64,000 nucleotides of DNA from Flavobacterium daemonense. Its GTDB lineage: Bacteria > Bacteroidota > Bacteroidia > Flavobacteriales > Flavobacteriaceae. A program made the translations under genes and the position numbers. The stretch is from positions 62,001-126,000 of the forward strand of contig NZ_VJYD01000008.1 in NCBI RefSeq assembly GCF_007341385.1, in the 5' to 3' direction. Below, one piece after another: positions 44,453 through 52,490 of the stretch. Below the pieces are notes generated by a model, which saw nothing but the letters and a program-made list of their open reading frames with translations, was not told where the DNA came from and did no database searches. The stretch's first letter is position 1; each line of letters starts with the position of its first letter.

Positions 44453-44534
44453 GATTCTAAGTTGCTAAGATTCTAAGGTTCTAAGTTTTTAAGCTTGAAT
44501 TCTTAGGACCTTAGAACCTTAGAACCTCAGTACC
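44453..44534. repeat. inverted pair of period-8 repeat arrays
   Basis: Five units at 44453-44492 (gattctaa, gttgctaa, gattctaa, ggttctaa, gtttttaa) are followed by complementary units at 44500-44534 (ttcttagg, accttaga, ...), making a hairpin of about 40 bp with mismatches. It starts directly after the exonuclease stop codon and ends 10 bases before the next gene. Confidence 0.8.
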
Positions 44535-44544
44535 TTTAAAAAGA

Positions 44545-45156
44545 ATGAAAATCATCTGTATCGGTAGGAACTATACCAATCACATTGCGGAATTAAAAAA
44601 TGAGCGCCCAGCAGAACCTGTAGTTTTTATGAAGCCGGATTCGGCTGTTTTGCTGAAGCAACATCCCTTTGTAATTCCAGAATTTTCTGAGGAAATTCAT
44701 CACGAAATAGAGATAATTGTTAAAATCAATAAAGTAGGAAAGTACATTGAACCTAAATTTGCTCACAAATATTATGACGAAATTAGTGTAGGTATTGATT
44801 TTACAGCCAGAGATTTACAAGATAAACTGAAGGCAAAAGGACTTCCGTGGGAAAAAGCAAAAGCTTTTGACGGCTCGGCGGTCATTGGAGATTTTTTGCC
44901 AAAAAGTGATTTCGTTTCTATGGAAAATCTTAATTTTGAGTTGACAAACAATTCTAAAACGGTTCAAAAAGGAAATACAAGTTTGATGTTGTGGAAAATT
45001 GATGAGCTTGTGTCATATGTCTCGCAGTTTTTTACATTAAAAATTGGAGATATTATTTTTACAGGAACGCCAGAAGGTGTTGCTTCTGTAAAACCAAATG
45101 ATGTTTTAGAAGGATTTTTAGAAGATAAAAAACTATTCAGAATACAAGTAAAATAA
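44545..45156 (+). CDS. fumarylacetoacetate hydrolase-family protein
   Basis: 203 residues. The MKIICIGRNYTNHIAELKN start, then EPVVFMKPDSAVL, HHEIEIIVKI, GIDFTARDLQDKLKAKGLPW, GFTGTP-like IIFTGTPEGVASVKPNDVLEG is the FAH/FAHD1 C-terminal domain pattern with the metal-binding Glu/Glu/Asp set. Likely acylpyruvate hydrolase or oxaloacetate decarboxylase-like; which one cannot be told. Its stop overlaps the start of the HPt gene by one base (TAATG). Confidence 0.88.
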   Translation: MKIICIGRNYTNHIAELKNERPAEPVVFMKPDSAVLLKQHPFVIPEFSEEIHHEIEIIVKINKVGKYIEPKFAHKYYDEISVGIDFTARDLQDKLKAKGLPWEKAKAFDGSAVIGDFLPKSDFVSMENLNFELTNNSKTVQKGNTSLMLWKIDELVSYVSQFFTLKIGDIIFTGTPEGVASVKPNDVLEGFLEDKKLFRIQVK

Positions 45157-45500
45157 TGGCTTTAAAGTATAACCTTTCGAAAGTATATGCGCTTTCAGAT
45201 AATGATCCAGAATTTGTAAACGAAATTCTTAAATTGTTCGTTACTGAAGTTCCTGAAGATTTAAAGCAGATCAAAGAAGGAATTAAGAAAAAAGATCATA
45301 AATACGCGTACTCTTATGCGCATAAAATAAAGCCAACATTAGACTTGATGGGCTTGAATGTCGCTTTTGAAGAAATTCTGCAAGTTGAAGCATGGACAAA
45401 AGCAGAAGGCAAGAAAAAAGATATTATCGAAACTTTTAAAAGTATAAAAATACAAGTAAAAGAAGCGATAAAAGAGATCAAAAAAGATTTTGATTTGTAA
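45156..45500 (+). CDS. stand-alone HPt-domain protein
   Basis: 114 residues, all helical. Phospho-acceptor His56 lies in YAHKIKPTLDLMGL, the usual H-K-x-K/P context of histidine-containing phosphotransfer domains; the four-helix pattern continues to the end. It would pass phosphate between a hybrid kinase and a response regulator encoded elsewhere. Downstream of, and coupled to, the FAH gene. The next region holds an RNA-like element on the opposite strand. Confidence 0.85.
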   Translation: MALKYNLSKVYALSDNDPEFVNEILKLFVTEVPEDLKQIKEGIKKKDHKYAYSYAHKIKPTLDLMGLNVAFEEILQVEAWTKAEGKKKDIIETFKSIKIQVKEAIKEIKKDFDL

Positions 45501-45511
45501 AATTATGGCGT

Positions 45512-45655
45512 GACCCTATTTTTGCCCTTTAAAAAATCAGGGCAAAAATAGGGTCGGGTTATTCACTATATCTTTTGTTCCAGAAAAAATCATTTTAACG
45601 AGCGCTTGACATTTGTCACAAAAGGATGCCGTTGCTACCCCTCACGCACCTCGGA
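45512..45655 (-). ncRNA. candidate structured RNA element, copy B
   Basis: On the minus strand from about 45655: a G-rich 5' part, AGCAACGGCATCCTTTTGT, a variable middle, ACAAAAGATATAGTGAATAAC, then a perfect 17-bp hairpin (arms 45512-45528 and 45539-45555). The AGC..GGCATCCTTTT half and the AAAAGATA.AG.G half match copy A (51003-51098), and TTTTGT/ACAAAA pair as there. It resembles RNA motifs I recall as dispersed in Flavobacteria (for example the flavo-1 candidate); the identity is unverified. No minus-strand gene lies nearby for it to lead. Confidence 0.5.
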
Positions 45656-45715
45656 ACACGATAACCTACTTTCTATTAATGGCTTATATTTACTTAAGCG
45701 AAAAATTACATTTGA

Positions 45716-46969
45716 ATGAAAGCAACCATTATAACTATTGGAGATGAAATTTTAATTGGTCAAATTATTGATACCAACTCGGGTTTTATTGCGAAATCTT
45801 TAGACCGAATTGGTGTTGAGGTGACAGAAATGATTTCGATCAGTGATGACAAACAGCAAATTTTGGACACATTTGCCCAACTTCAAAATAAAGTTGATAT
45901 TGTTATTGTGACAGGCGGGTTGGGGCCGACAAAAGATGATGTTACCAAAAAAACATTTTGTGATTATTTTGATGATGTGCTGGTTGTAAATCCAGAAGTT
46001 CTAGCGCATGTTACGCAATTGATAGAAGGTTTTTATAAAAGACCAATTTCGCAATTGAATAAAGATCAGGCATTAGTGCCGTCAACTTGTACAGTGCTTC
46101 ACAACCAAGTTGGAACTGCGCCGGGAATGTGGATGAAAAAAGAAAATACAGTATTTGTGTCGCTTCCGGGAGTTCCGTACGAAATGAAATATTTAGTTGA
46201 AGAGGAGATAATTCCGAAAATTGTACGTGAATACAAACGTCCTTACATTATTCATAAAACCATTTTAACCTACGGTCAAGGCGAAAGTTTAGTTGCTGAA
46301 AGAATCGAAGAATGGGAAAATAATTTACCCGATTTTATAAAATTGGCCTACTTGCCAAATCCTGGAAGAGTCCGTTTGCGTTTAACGGCAAGAGGGACTG
46401 ATAAGGAATTGTTGGAAAAAACAATCGAGGATAAGGTTCGCTCTTTAGATGTTATAATTCATGATATAATAGTTGGTTACGAGGAAAATGAAACCATTGA
46501 AACCGTAATTGGCAAATTGCTTTCTAAGCAAAATAAAACAATTTCAACAGCAGAAAGTTGTACAGGAGGGCGAATTGCTTCGCTTTTATCTTCTGTGCAA
46601 GGTGCGTCAAAATATTTTAAAGGAAGTGTAGTTTCATATGCAACAGAAGCTAAAGTCAATGTTTTAGGTATTTCGCAGGAGTTGATAGATGAATATTCGG
46701 TTGTTAGCTCGCAAGTTGCGTCGGCTATGGCTTTGAGTGTGAAAGAGATGCTCAAAACAGACTATGCAATTGCTACAACAGGAAACGCCGGCCCCTCAAA
46801 AGGCGACTCAGATGCTGAAATTGGTGCTGTTTTTATTGCTTTGGCGACTCCAGACGACATAATTGTAGAAGAATTTAACTTTGGTCAACCGCGTGAAAAA
46901 GTGATAGATAGAGCTTCAATTAAGAGTTTGGAAGTATTACAGAAAGAAATTTTAAAAATTGTGCAATAA
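45716..46969 (+). CDS. cinA: CinA-family nicotinamide-nucleotide amidohydrolase
   Basis: 417 residues, two domains. The N-terminal MoCF-biosynthesis-like domain ([44 protein letters not shown]) is an ADP-ribose pyrophosphatase/COG1058 part. The C-terminal CinA domain (from about 265) has [21 protein letters not shown] and [11 protein letters not shown], typical of PncC nicotinamide-mononucleotide deamidase. It recycles pyridine nucleotides; any link with competence is weak here. TACATTTG at 45707-45714 lies just two bases before the ATG. Confidence 0.93.
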   Translation: MKATIITIGDEILIGQIIDTNSGFIAKSLDRIGVEVTEMISISDDKQQILDTFAQLQNKVDIVIVTGGLGPTKDDVTKKTFCDYFDDVLVVNPEVLAHVTQLIEGFYKRPISQLNKDQALVPSTCTVLHNQVGTAPGMWMKKENTVFVSLPGVPYEMKYLVEEEIIPKIVREYKRPYIIHKTILTYGQGESLVAERIEEWENNLPDFIKLAYLPNPGRVRLRLTARGTDKELLEKTIEDKVRSLDVIIHDIIVGYEENETIETVIGKLLSKQNKTISTAESCTGGRIASLLSSVQGASKYFKGSVVSYATEAKVNVLGISQELIDEYSVVSSQVASAMALSVKEMLKTDYAIATTGNAGPSKGDSDAEIGAVFIALATPDDIIVEEFNFGQPREKVIDRASIKSLEVLQKEILKIVQ

Positions 46970-47040
46970 TTTTTTGCTACAATGGTTTATTTTTCTTTTC
47001 TTTGCACCCTGATTTTGAATAACGATAAAAGATAAGTATA

Positions 47041-47277
47041 ATGTCAAGAGTTTGTGACCTTACAGGTAAAAGAGCGATGGTAGGAAATAACGTTTCTCAC
47101 GCTATGAACAAAACTAAGAGAAAGTTTTCTGTAAACTTAGTTAAAAAGCGTTTTTATCTTCCAGAAGAAGATAGATGGATTACTCTTAGAGTAGCAGCAT
47201 CTACGATAAAAACAATTAATAAAAATGGAATCACTGCTGTTTTGAAAAAAGCACAGTCAGAAGGATTTATCAAATAA
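47041..47277 (+). CDS. rpmB: 50S ribosomal protein L28
   Basis: 78 residues. [20 protein letters not shown] at the start and [33 protein letters not shown] are typical of L28. Heads a ribosomal cluster with rpmG and the DUF4295 gene, with short gaps (27 and 75 bases). Confidence 0.97.
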   Translation: MSRVCDLTGKRAMVGNNVSHAMNKTKRKFSVNLVKKRFYLPEEDRWITLRVAASTIKTINKNGITAVLKKAQSEGFIK

Positions 47278-47304
47278 TCTTTTCCTAAATAAATATATAG
47301 CAAG

Positions 47305-47487
47305 ATGGCAAAGAAAGGTAATAGAATCCAAGTAATTTTAGAATGTACTGAGCACAAGACTTCTGGTGTTCCAGGAACTTCTAGATATATTACAACTAAG
47401 AACAAAAAAAATACTCCAGACAGATTAGAGATTAAAAAATTTAATCCAATCTTGAAGAAAGTAACTGTTCATAAAGAAATTAAGTAA
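47305..47487 (+). CDS. rpmG: 50S ribosomal protein L33
   Basis: 60 residues: [18 protein letters not shown], then [20 protein letters not shown] and [10 protein letters not shown], the L33 family. Only one Cys is seen, so this is the zinc-free (C-minus) form. Between rpmB and the DUF4295 gene. Confidence 0.97.
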   Translation: MAKKGNRIQVILECTEHKTSGVPGTSRYITTKNKKNTPDRLEIKKFNPILKKVTVHKEIK

Positions 47488-47562
47488 TAATTAGAGATTT
47501 TTGTAAATCTCGAGTGGTTTGGCCATGAGAGTTTTATAAAAGCTTCAAATAACATTTGAATC

Positions 47563-47715
47563 ATGGCAAAGAAAACCGTAGCATCGTTACAAACATCTTC
47601 TAAGAGATTATCAAAAGCCATTAAAATGGTAAAATCTCCTAAAACTGGTGCATATACATTCGTAGAATCTATTATGGCTCCTGAAGAAGTTGATGAATTC
47701 TTGAAAAAGAAATAA
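47563..47715 (+). CDS. DUF4295 small basic protein
   Basis: 50 residues: begins MAKKTVASLQTSSKRLSKAI, continues KMVKSPKTGAYTFVESIMAP and ends EEVDEFLKKK. It matches the DUF4295 protein that, as I recall, follows rpmG in Bacteroidota genomes and is thought to be ribosome-associated. Lys content is high. Followed by a strong terminator, so rpmB-rpmG-DUF4295 form one transcript. Confidence 0.9.
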   Translation: MAKKTVASLQTSSKRLSKAIKMVKSPKTGAYTFVESIMAPEEVDEFLKKK

Positions 47716-47734
47716 TTACAATTACATTATATAG

Positions 47735-47767
47735 AAAAGCTACTTTCATTCGGAAGTAGCTTTTTTA
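47735..47767 (+). terminator. terminator of the rpmB-rpmG-DUF4295 operon
   Basis: AAAAGCTACTT, loop of eight, AAGTAGCTTTTTT. Starts 20 bases after the DUF4295 stop. Confidence 0.9.
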
Positions 47768-47873
47768 TTACCTATATTTGTCTAAAAATTTAGAGAATCG
47801 CAACAATTGTCTCTTTTTTGGCAAACAATTGCACTTTCTCTAAAGATTTGGGTTTCTGATTTGAATATCAAGA

Positions 47874-47896
47874 AATCTAATAATCTAATAATCTAC
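47874..47896 (+). repeat. AATCTAAT direct repeats before ftsY
   Basis: AATCTAAT twice and AATCTAC once, in exact 8-base steps, ending six bases before the ftsY start codon. Same period as other spacers in the window but with a different unit. Confidence 0.7.
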
Positions 47897-47902
47897 AAAA
47901 AA

Positions 47903-48856
47903 ATGAGTTTTTTTAAAAAATTATTCTCTAGTGATAAAAAAGAGACTTTAGACAAAGGTCTTGAAAAATCAAAAACTACTTTTTTCTCAAAATTAAGTAA
48001 AGCCGTTGCTGGAAAATCTAAAGTCGATGACGATGTTTTAGATAATCTGGAGGAAGTTCTTGTAGCGTCAGATGTTGGTGTAAATACTACTTTGAAAATT
48101 ATCGAGAGAATCGAAAAACGTGTTGCTGAAGACAAATATCTTGGTACTGATGAATTGAATCAGATTCTTAGAGATGAAATTGGGGCATTATTATCCGAAA
48201 CAAATACAGGTGAAGCAACAGAATTTGAAGTTCCAAAAGACAAAAAACCTTATGTGTTGATGGTTGTTGGGGTGAATGGTGTTGGAAAAACCACTACAAT
48301 TGGTAAACTTGCATATCAGTTTAAAAAAGCGGGACATAAAGTCGTTTTAGGTGCTGCAGATACTTTCCGTGCGGCAGCAATAGACCAATTACAAGTTTGG
48401 GCAGATAGAGTTGATGTGCCAATCGTTAGACAAAATATGGGGAGCGATCCAGCTTCTGTAGCTTTTGATACTTTGCAGTCGGCAGTAGCTCAAAATGCAG
48501 ATGTTGTTATTATTGATACTGCTGGACGTTTGCATAATAAAATCAACTTGATGAACGAGCTTTCAAAAGTAAAACGCGTTATGCAAAAAGTTGTTGAAGA
48601 TGCGCCGCACGATGTACTTTTAGTTTTAGATGGTTCTACTGGTCAAAATGCTTTTGAACAAGCAAAACAGTTTACCGCTGCAACAGAAGTAACCTCATTA
48701 GCAGTAACTAAATTGGACGGAACAGCAAAAGGCGGTGTTGTAATTGGTATTTCAGATCAATTTCAAATTCCGGTAAAATATATTGGTGTCGGTGAAGGAA
48801 TTGAAGATCTTCAGGTCTTTAATAAGTATGAGTTCGTTGACAGTTTCTTTAAATAA
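47903..48856 (+). CDS. ftsY: signal recognition particle receptor FtsY
   Basis: 317 residues from MSFFKKLFSSDKKETLDKG; an upstream in-frame ATG at 47807 would give a tail without FtsY character and crosses the AATCTAAT repeats. It is the GTPase that docks SRP-ribosome complexes at the membrane. N domain about 15-105, G domain with GVNGVGKTTTIGKLA, ADTFRAAAIDQL, DTAGRLHNKINL and TKLDGTAKGG, ending FNKYEFVDSFFK. The short charged N-terminus replaces the long acidic A domain of E. coli. Confidence 0.95.
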   Translation: MSFFKKLFSSDKKETLDKGLEKSKTTFFSKLSKAVAGKSKVDDDVLDNLEEVLVASDVGVNTTLKIIERIEKRVAEDKYLGTDELNQILRDEIGALLSETNTGEATEFEVPKDKKPYVLMVVGVNGVGKTTTIGKLAYQFKKAGHKVVLGAADTFRAAAIDQLQVWADRVDVPIVRQNMGSDPASVAFDTLQSAVAQNADVVIIDTAGRLHNKINLMNELSKVKRVMQKVVEDAPHDVLLVLDGSTGQNAFEQAKQFTAATEVTSLAVTKLDGTAKGGVVIGISDQFQIPVKYIGVGEGIEDLQVFNKYEFVDSFFK

Positions 48857-48862
48857 ATTATA

Positions 48863-49042
48863 ATGAATTTTGATTCTTTAAAAAATATAACGCCATTGAC
48901 ATTTTATTTTGCGAGCGTTATTTGTCTGGCGTTGTCAAATGTAGCGAGAGACAAAAGTCTTACCTTTTACTATATTTTATTAGTATTAGGTGTTGGATTA
49001 TTCTTTATGGGTGTTCTTAAAAGAATAAAAACCAAAAGATAA
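48863..49042 (+). CDS. 59-residue membrane protein downstream of ftsY
   Basis: A short ORF that is easily missed: begins MNFDSLKNITPLTFYFASVI and ends VLKRIKTKR. Two hydrophobic helices (LTFYFASVICLALSNV and YYILLVLGVGLFFMGVL) with a basic C-terminus fit a small two-pass membrane protein. It starts six bases after the ftsY stop, so translational coupling is likely. I know no named family. Confidence 0.7.
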   Translation: MNFDSLKNITPLTFYFASVICLALSNVARDKSLTFYYILLVLGVGLFFMGVLKRIKTKR

Positions 49043-49069
49043 TTTGAGATAATTTGAGATAATTCTGAG

Positions 49070-49113
49070 GTGATTTTATACTGGTGTTAAATATTTTACC
49101 AATATAAAATCAC
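49070..49113. terminator. hairpin between convergent genes
   Basis: GTGATTTTATA and its complement TATAAAATCAC flank a loop holding CTGGT/ACCA. A preceding 10-base triplicate (aatttgagat, aatttgagat, aattctgagg) at 49041-49070 adjoins it. T tract is weak, so termination is tentative. Confidence 0.5.
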
Positions 49114-49135
49114 TCTGAAATAGAAAGAAAATTAT

Positions 49136-50200
49136 TTACTGATACAAAGCACTAATTTTCTCCCACAAAGTTTTATCAAAATCCGATAGAGCCAGATTTA
49201 CATTGTCTGCGGCATCTCCCATTCTGATTACAACCATTTTTTTGCTCGGAATTACATATATTTTCTGGTCGTTTTTTCCTAAAGCCATAAACATATCGTT
49301 TGGAGCTGTTGGAATTATGCTTCCTTGAAAAGTAAGCTGTGATTGTGGCAGGTGATAGGAAGTTTTTCCGTTTAACCACCATAAATATCCATAACCTAAA
49401 TTAATGTCTTGAGAGGTTGTGGTTGCTTCGTTAAAATACGCGTCGTTTAAAATGATATTGTTTTCCCATTTCCCTTTGTTTAGCATTAAAAGTCCAAAAC
49501 GCGCCATACTTCGGGATGTGCTTGTATAAACGCTGTTTACACCCAACTGAACCCAATTGCCATTCATTCCAATTTTGTCTCTTAATTTGCTGTTGAAATA
49601 AGTTTCCCAACTTTGTCCGCTTGCTTTTGCCACTACATCTTGAAGTTTTACATATACATTATGATAAGCCCAGCGTGTTCCTGCGTCAGCTTTGTAGATT
49701 AAATTGACTGGATCTACATCGTCCGTGCTGTCATCAAGACCAGAGGTCATGGTTAGTAAATGTTTGCAGGTAATTAGGTTTTCTTTTGCGAGTGTTTCGC
49801 TTGTCCAGCCTGTGCCAAGATATTTCGAAACTTTATCGTTTATGTTTAATAAATTTTCTTGCTGTGCTATTCCGGTTACAGTTGAAGTCAATGTTTTTCC
49901 GGCGCTGGCCCAATACCAATTTGTAGTTGCTGTGTGATTGTTGAAATAATTTTCTAGAACAATTCTACCGTTTACTAGAATGATAAAAGATTTGGAATTT
50001 TTTGCCTGCAAATAGTCTAAAAGTGGTTGAACTGCACTTTGATTCCATTTTAGGTCTGATATAGATTTAGTTTCCCAGTTTGTTCCAGTCAATGGAGGAA
50101 AATACATATTTTCGGCTGGAACCGAATCCGGTTCGGGGGTTTCTTTGCTACAGGCTGTAAAGAGTAAGACTGTCAGTACGATACAAATAATTCTGGTCAT
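49136..50200 (-). CDS. serine hydrolase, beta-lactamase/class C family, lipoprotein
   Basis: 354 residues. Lipobox LFTAC (Cys17). The penicillin-binding fold is marked by Ser99-x-x-Lys102 in WASAGKTLTS, the YHN triplet (RWAYHNVYVK) as second motif, and LSGLDD-like LLTMTSGLDD in between. This group includes esterases and carboxypeptidases as well as beta-lactamases, so the substrate is open; a role on cell-wall or ester substrates at the envelope is likely. Not a resistance call. Confidence 0.85.
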   Translation of the reverse strand: MTRIICIVLTVLLFTACSKETPEPDSVPAENMYFPPLTGTNWETKSISDLKWNQSAVQPLLDYLQAKNSKSFIILVNGRIVLENYFNNHTATTNWYWASAGKTLTSTVTGIAQQENLLNINDKVSKYLGTGWTSETLAKENLITCKHLLTMTSGLDDSTDDVDPVNLIYKADAGTRWAYHNVYVKLQDVVAKASGQSWETYFNSKLRDKIGMNGNWVQLGVNSVYTSTSRSMARFGLLMLNKGKWENNIILNDAYFNEATTTSQDINLGYGYLWWLNGKTSYHLPQSQLTFQGSIIPTAPNDMFMALGKNDQKIYVIPSKKMVVIRMGDAADNVNLALSDFDKTLWEKISALYQ

Positions 50201-50266
50201 GTTTTTTAGTTGTGGTTTGTGTTTTGACCAAAAATATGCAAAATAGTTTAATCCAATTTGGAAATA

Positions 50267-50794
50267 TTATTGTTGAGTGTTGTCTTGGCGAAGTTTCCAT
50301 TTTGTTCCATTTGTAAAAATCGCTTCATAAGCTCTCGCTGCAATAATTGTGTTGGCATCTGTTGAAAAATCTTCCCAGATTTTTGTTGCTGTTTTTTGCT
50401 TTTTTAGTAAAAGTGTTGATTCTCCGGTATATTCGCCTTTGATGAAATAGTGGTTGCCAGATGCTGGTTTGTTAAATGAATTTTCGCAATACCATTCAAA
50501 TTTAATTGCCTTGATATTTTTTTTGCTGACGTTTTTAAATATCAGGTGAATATCTTTATGTTCTGAATACTCGTTTTTGAGCAATAATGCTGAAACGATT
50601 TTAATTGGCGAGGTTCTAATGTTGGTTGTATCTATAAATTTTTCTTTTGAACTTTTTGTTGAATCAAGAGTTTCGTTGTCTTTTATTGTTTTTATTTTGG
50701 GACTTATTTTATATTGTTCTGCAAGTTCTTTTTTTTCTGTTTTATTGCATGAAACAATACATAATAAGATAAATAATATTAATATTCTTGTCAT
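50267..50794 (-). CDS. lipoprotein of unknown function
   Basis: 175 residues. Lipobox CIVSC (Cys16), a Lys/Ser/Thr-rich linker, then a beta-rich domain with IKFEWYCENSFNKPASGNHY, reminiscent of small extracellular beta-sandwich domains. No family recognised. It lies 66 bases upstream of the serine hydrolase gene on the same strand, so co-transcription is possible. Lys/Ser richness and two short lipoproteins nearby are usual for this genome. Confidence 0.65.
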   Translation of the reverse strand: MTRILILFILLCIVSCNKTEKKELAEQYKISPKIKTIKDNETLDSTKSSKEKFIDTTNIRTSPIKIVSALLLKNEYSEHKDIHLIFKNVSKKNIKAIKFEWYCENSFNKPASGNHYFIKGEYTGESTLLLKKQKTATKIWEDFSTDANTIIAARAYEAIFTNGTKWKLRQDNTQQ

Positions 50795-50968
50795 TATTTG
50801 TATTTGTTTTTTGTATTGTATTTAATGAAGAAGCAAACGGTAAAAGTGTTTAATTTAGATTAGAATACTGTGTATAATAAGGCATAAAAATATATCGATG
50901 AGTTTTTTTTATTGTTATTTTAGATTAATTATAGTTGTAAAAAAAATTTCTTTTGAATGATATAAGGT

Positions 50969-50976
50969 TAACTTTG
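50969..50976 (+). promoter_or_regulatory. -7 promoter box before RNA-like element copy A
   Basis: TAACTTTG matches TAnnTTTG. It would start transcription near 50983, so copy A and the lipoprotein gene would form one transcript. Confidence 0.5.
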
Positions 50977-51002
50977 CAGTACACGTAATTTTCTTTTGAA
51001 AA

Positions 51003-51098
51003 CTGGAGGCCTAGCCCTGATGGGAGCGGCATCCTTTTTTGTCTCGTTTTTTTCTAACGAGACAAAAAAGATACAGCGGACAGCAGGAATAGCTCCTT
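51003..51098 (+). ncRNA. candidate structured RNA element, copy A
   Basis: Reads GGAGGCCTAGCCCTGATGGG, AGCGGCATCC, a 14-bp perfect stem (51035-51048 with 51056-51069, core GTCTCGTT/AACGAGAC), then GATACAGCGGACAGCAGGAA and AGCTCC. The outer GGAG/CTCC and inner CCTG/CAGG can also pair, giving a closed multi-branch fold. The conserved halves GGCATCC and AAAAGATA recur in copy B. It ends 19 bases before a lipoprotein start, which could make it a leader, but copy B has no such gene. It looks like RNA elements I recall as dispersed in Flavobacteria; identity unverified. Confidence 0.6.
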
Positions 51099-51117
51099 AT
51101 TAATATTATAATTTATT

Positions 51118-51558
51118 ATGAAAAACACTTTTATGATTTTGGTTTTATCACTTTTGATGATAAGCTGTAAACAAGATATTAAACCGGCAGATATTGCAAA
51201 ATTGAATGGTTATTGGGAAATTGAAAAAGTAGTTTTTGATAAGGGCGAGGAGAAGGCGTATGGAATGAATGAAAATTTTGATTTTTTTAAAATTACGGGA
51301 ACAAAGGGAACGAGAACAAAAGTGATGGCACAGCTTGATGGAACTTTTTTAACAACGAATACTTTTGAAAATGTGTCGGTTAGGTTTTCTGATAAAGGAA
51401 CTTTTTTAGATTATAAGACGAATTATGCAAAGTGGAGCGAGGAGTTAATTTCAATTTCGGATAAAGAATTTGTGGTAAAAAATGATCAGAACAAGGAATA
51501 CCACTATAAAAAAGCAGAACCAATTAATATTTTGAATGATGGCAAAAAGACTAAATAA
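51118..51558 (+). CDS. lipocalin-like lipoprotein of unknown function
   Basis: 146 residues. Lipobox MISC (Cys17), then KLNGYWEIEKVVFDKGEE and a run of short beta strands (FLDYKTNYAKWSEELISIS, FVVKNDQNKEYHYKK), the pattern of lipocalin-like DUF domains in Bacteroidota. Function unknown. Preceded by the RNA-like element and overlapping the next gene by 23 bases, so the two are likely translationally coupled. Confidence 0.65.
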   Translation: MKNTFMILVLSLLMISCKQDIKPADIAKLNGYWEIEKVVFDKGEEKAYGMNENFDFFKITGTKGTRTKVMAQLDGTFLTTNTFENVSVRFSDKGTFLDYKTNYAKWSEELISISDKEFVVKNDQNKEYHYKKAEPINILNDGKKTK

Positions 51559-51835
51559 CGAAAGTACGATTGGGGCTGTTTTGCAGCAGATTATTCAGGT
51601 GAACAAATTACAGCCTGGAATGGATCAGATTGATGTAAAAGATGCTTGGACAAATTTAATGGGTAACGGCGTTAAAACATATACAAGAAATGTGGTTTTG
51701 AAAGGAAGTACGTTGTACGTTGAATTAGGTTCGGCTGTTTTAAGGGAAGAATTAAGCCACGGAAAGTCTAAAATTGTTAAAATGATCAATGAAGAATTGG
51801 GGCGTGAAGTGGTGAAGGATGTAGTTTTAAGATAG
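51536..51835 (+). CDS. DUF721 (DciA-related) protein
   Basis: 99 residues; a second Met two codons on (51539) is equally possible. KRLNNESTIGAVLQQIIQ, VKDAWTNLMGNGVKTYTRNV, LKGSTLYVELGSAVLREELSHG and the end NEELGREVVKDVVLR fit the DUF721/DciA family. DciA loads the replicative helicase in bacteria without DnaC; whether this short version does so here is inference. Confidence 0.85.
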   Translation: MMAKRLNNESTIGAVLQQIIQVNKLQPGMDQIDVKDAWTNLMGNGVKTYTRNVVLKGSTLYVELGSAVLREELSHGKSKIVKMINEELGREVVKDVVLR

Positions 51836-51952
51836 TGGTCAGTGTTCAGGTTTTTAGTGTTCAGATAAAAAAAATCCCAATTCATTTGAATTGGGATTTT
51901 TTAGTATTATGTAGTAGTTCACTGCCAACTAAAAGCTGAATACTGAAAACTA
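51836..51952. repeat. period-8-like repeats around the terminator
   Basis: TCAGTGTTCAGG and TAGTGTTCAG at 51839-51863, and the complementary CTGAATACTGAAAAC at 51933-51950, flank the terminator at 51867-51902. Structure as in the spacer at 3545-3712: repeats outside, terminator inside. Confidence 0.55.
51867..51902. terminator. bidirectional terminator
   Basis: AAAATCCCAATTC, loop ATTT, GAATTGGGATTTTTT with an A run before. Between the convergent DUF721 and ndk genes. Confidence 0.88.
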
Positions 51953-51953
51953 A

Positions 51954-52373
51954 TTAAAACTGCTCTCTACCAGCAAAGTGGAATGCACTTTCGATTGCAG
52001 CGTTTTCGTCGCTGTCAGATCCATGAACTGCATTTTCTCCGATAGAAGTTGCGTATGCTTTACGAATAGTTCCTTCAGCAGCTTCAGCTGGGTTTGTAGC
52101 TCCAATTAAAGTTCTGAAATCTTCTACTGCGTTGTCTTTTTCTAAAATTGCAGCAACAATTGGTCCGCGTGACATGAATTCAACTAATTCTCCGTAGAAA
52201 GGTCTTTCTGCGTGAACTGCGTAAAATGCTTGAGCATCAGCTACAGTTAATTGAGTTAATTTTAATGAAACGATTTTGAAACCTCCGTTAGTAATCATTG
52301 CTAAGATATTCCCGATGTGTCCGTTTGCAACAGCATCTGGTTTAATCATTGTAAAAGTTCTATTTGTTGCCAT
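51954..52373 (-). CDS. ndk: nucleoside diphosphate kinase
   Basis: 139 residues. It balances NTP pools by phosphate transfer through His117 in ENAVHGSDS. The start [29 protein letters not shown] and the [12 protein letters not shown] core are all present. Promoter box TACTTTTG at 52399-52406. Single gene unit. Confidence 0.97.
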   Translation of the reverse strand: MATNRTFTMIKPDAVANGHIGNILAMITNGGFKIVSLKLTQLTVADAQAFYAVHAERPFYGELVEFMSRGPIVAAILEKDNAVEDFRTLIGATNPAEAAEGTIRKAYATSIGENAVHGSDSDENAAIESAFHFAGREQF

Positions 52374-52398
52374 TTTATTGTGCTTTTTAAATTTTGTG

Positions 52399-52406
52399 CA
52401 AAAGTA
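52399..52406 (-). promoter_or_regulatory. -7 promoter box of ndk
   Basis: The minus strand reads TACTTTTG, 26 bases before the ATG at 52373. Confidence 0.6.
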
Positions 52407-52490
52407 GACTTTTTTTATGAATTGATTTTAATAAATTCATAATTAAAACGTAGTAGAATAATGTTTTGACCAAGAAAAGTTTTTCACAAT

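Larger units (their letters stand above)
50795..51117. other. divergent intergenic region holding a structured RNA-like element
   Basis: 323 bases without a gene. The left half is AT-rich with no clear signal for the minus-strand lipoprotein. The right half holds the plus-strand -7 box TAACTTTG (50969-50976) and RNA-like element copy A (51003-51098). Confidence 0.6.

Noticed and set aside
49136..50200. Beta-lactamase resistance gene
   Set aside because: Only the general SxxK serine hydrolase fold is shown; many lipoproteins of this type are esterases.
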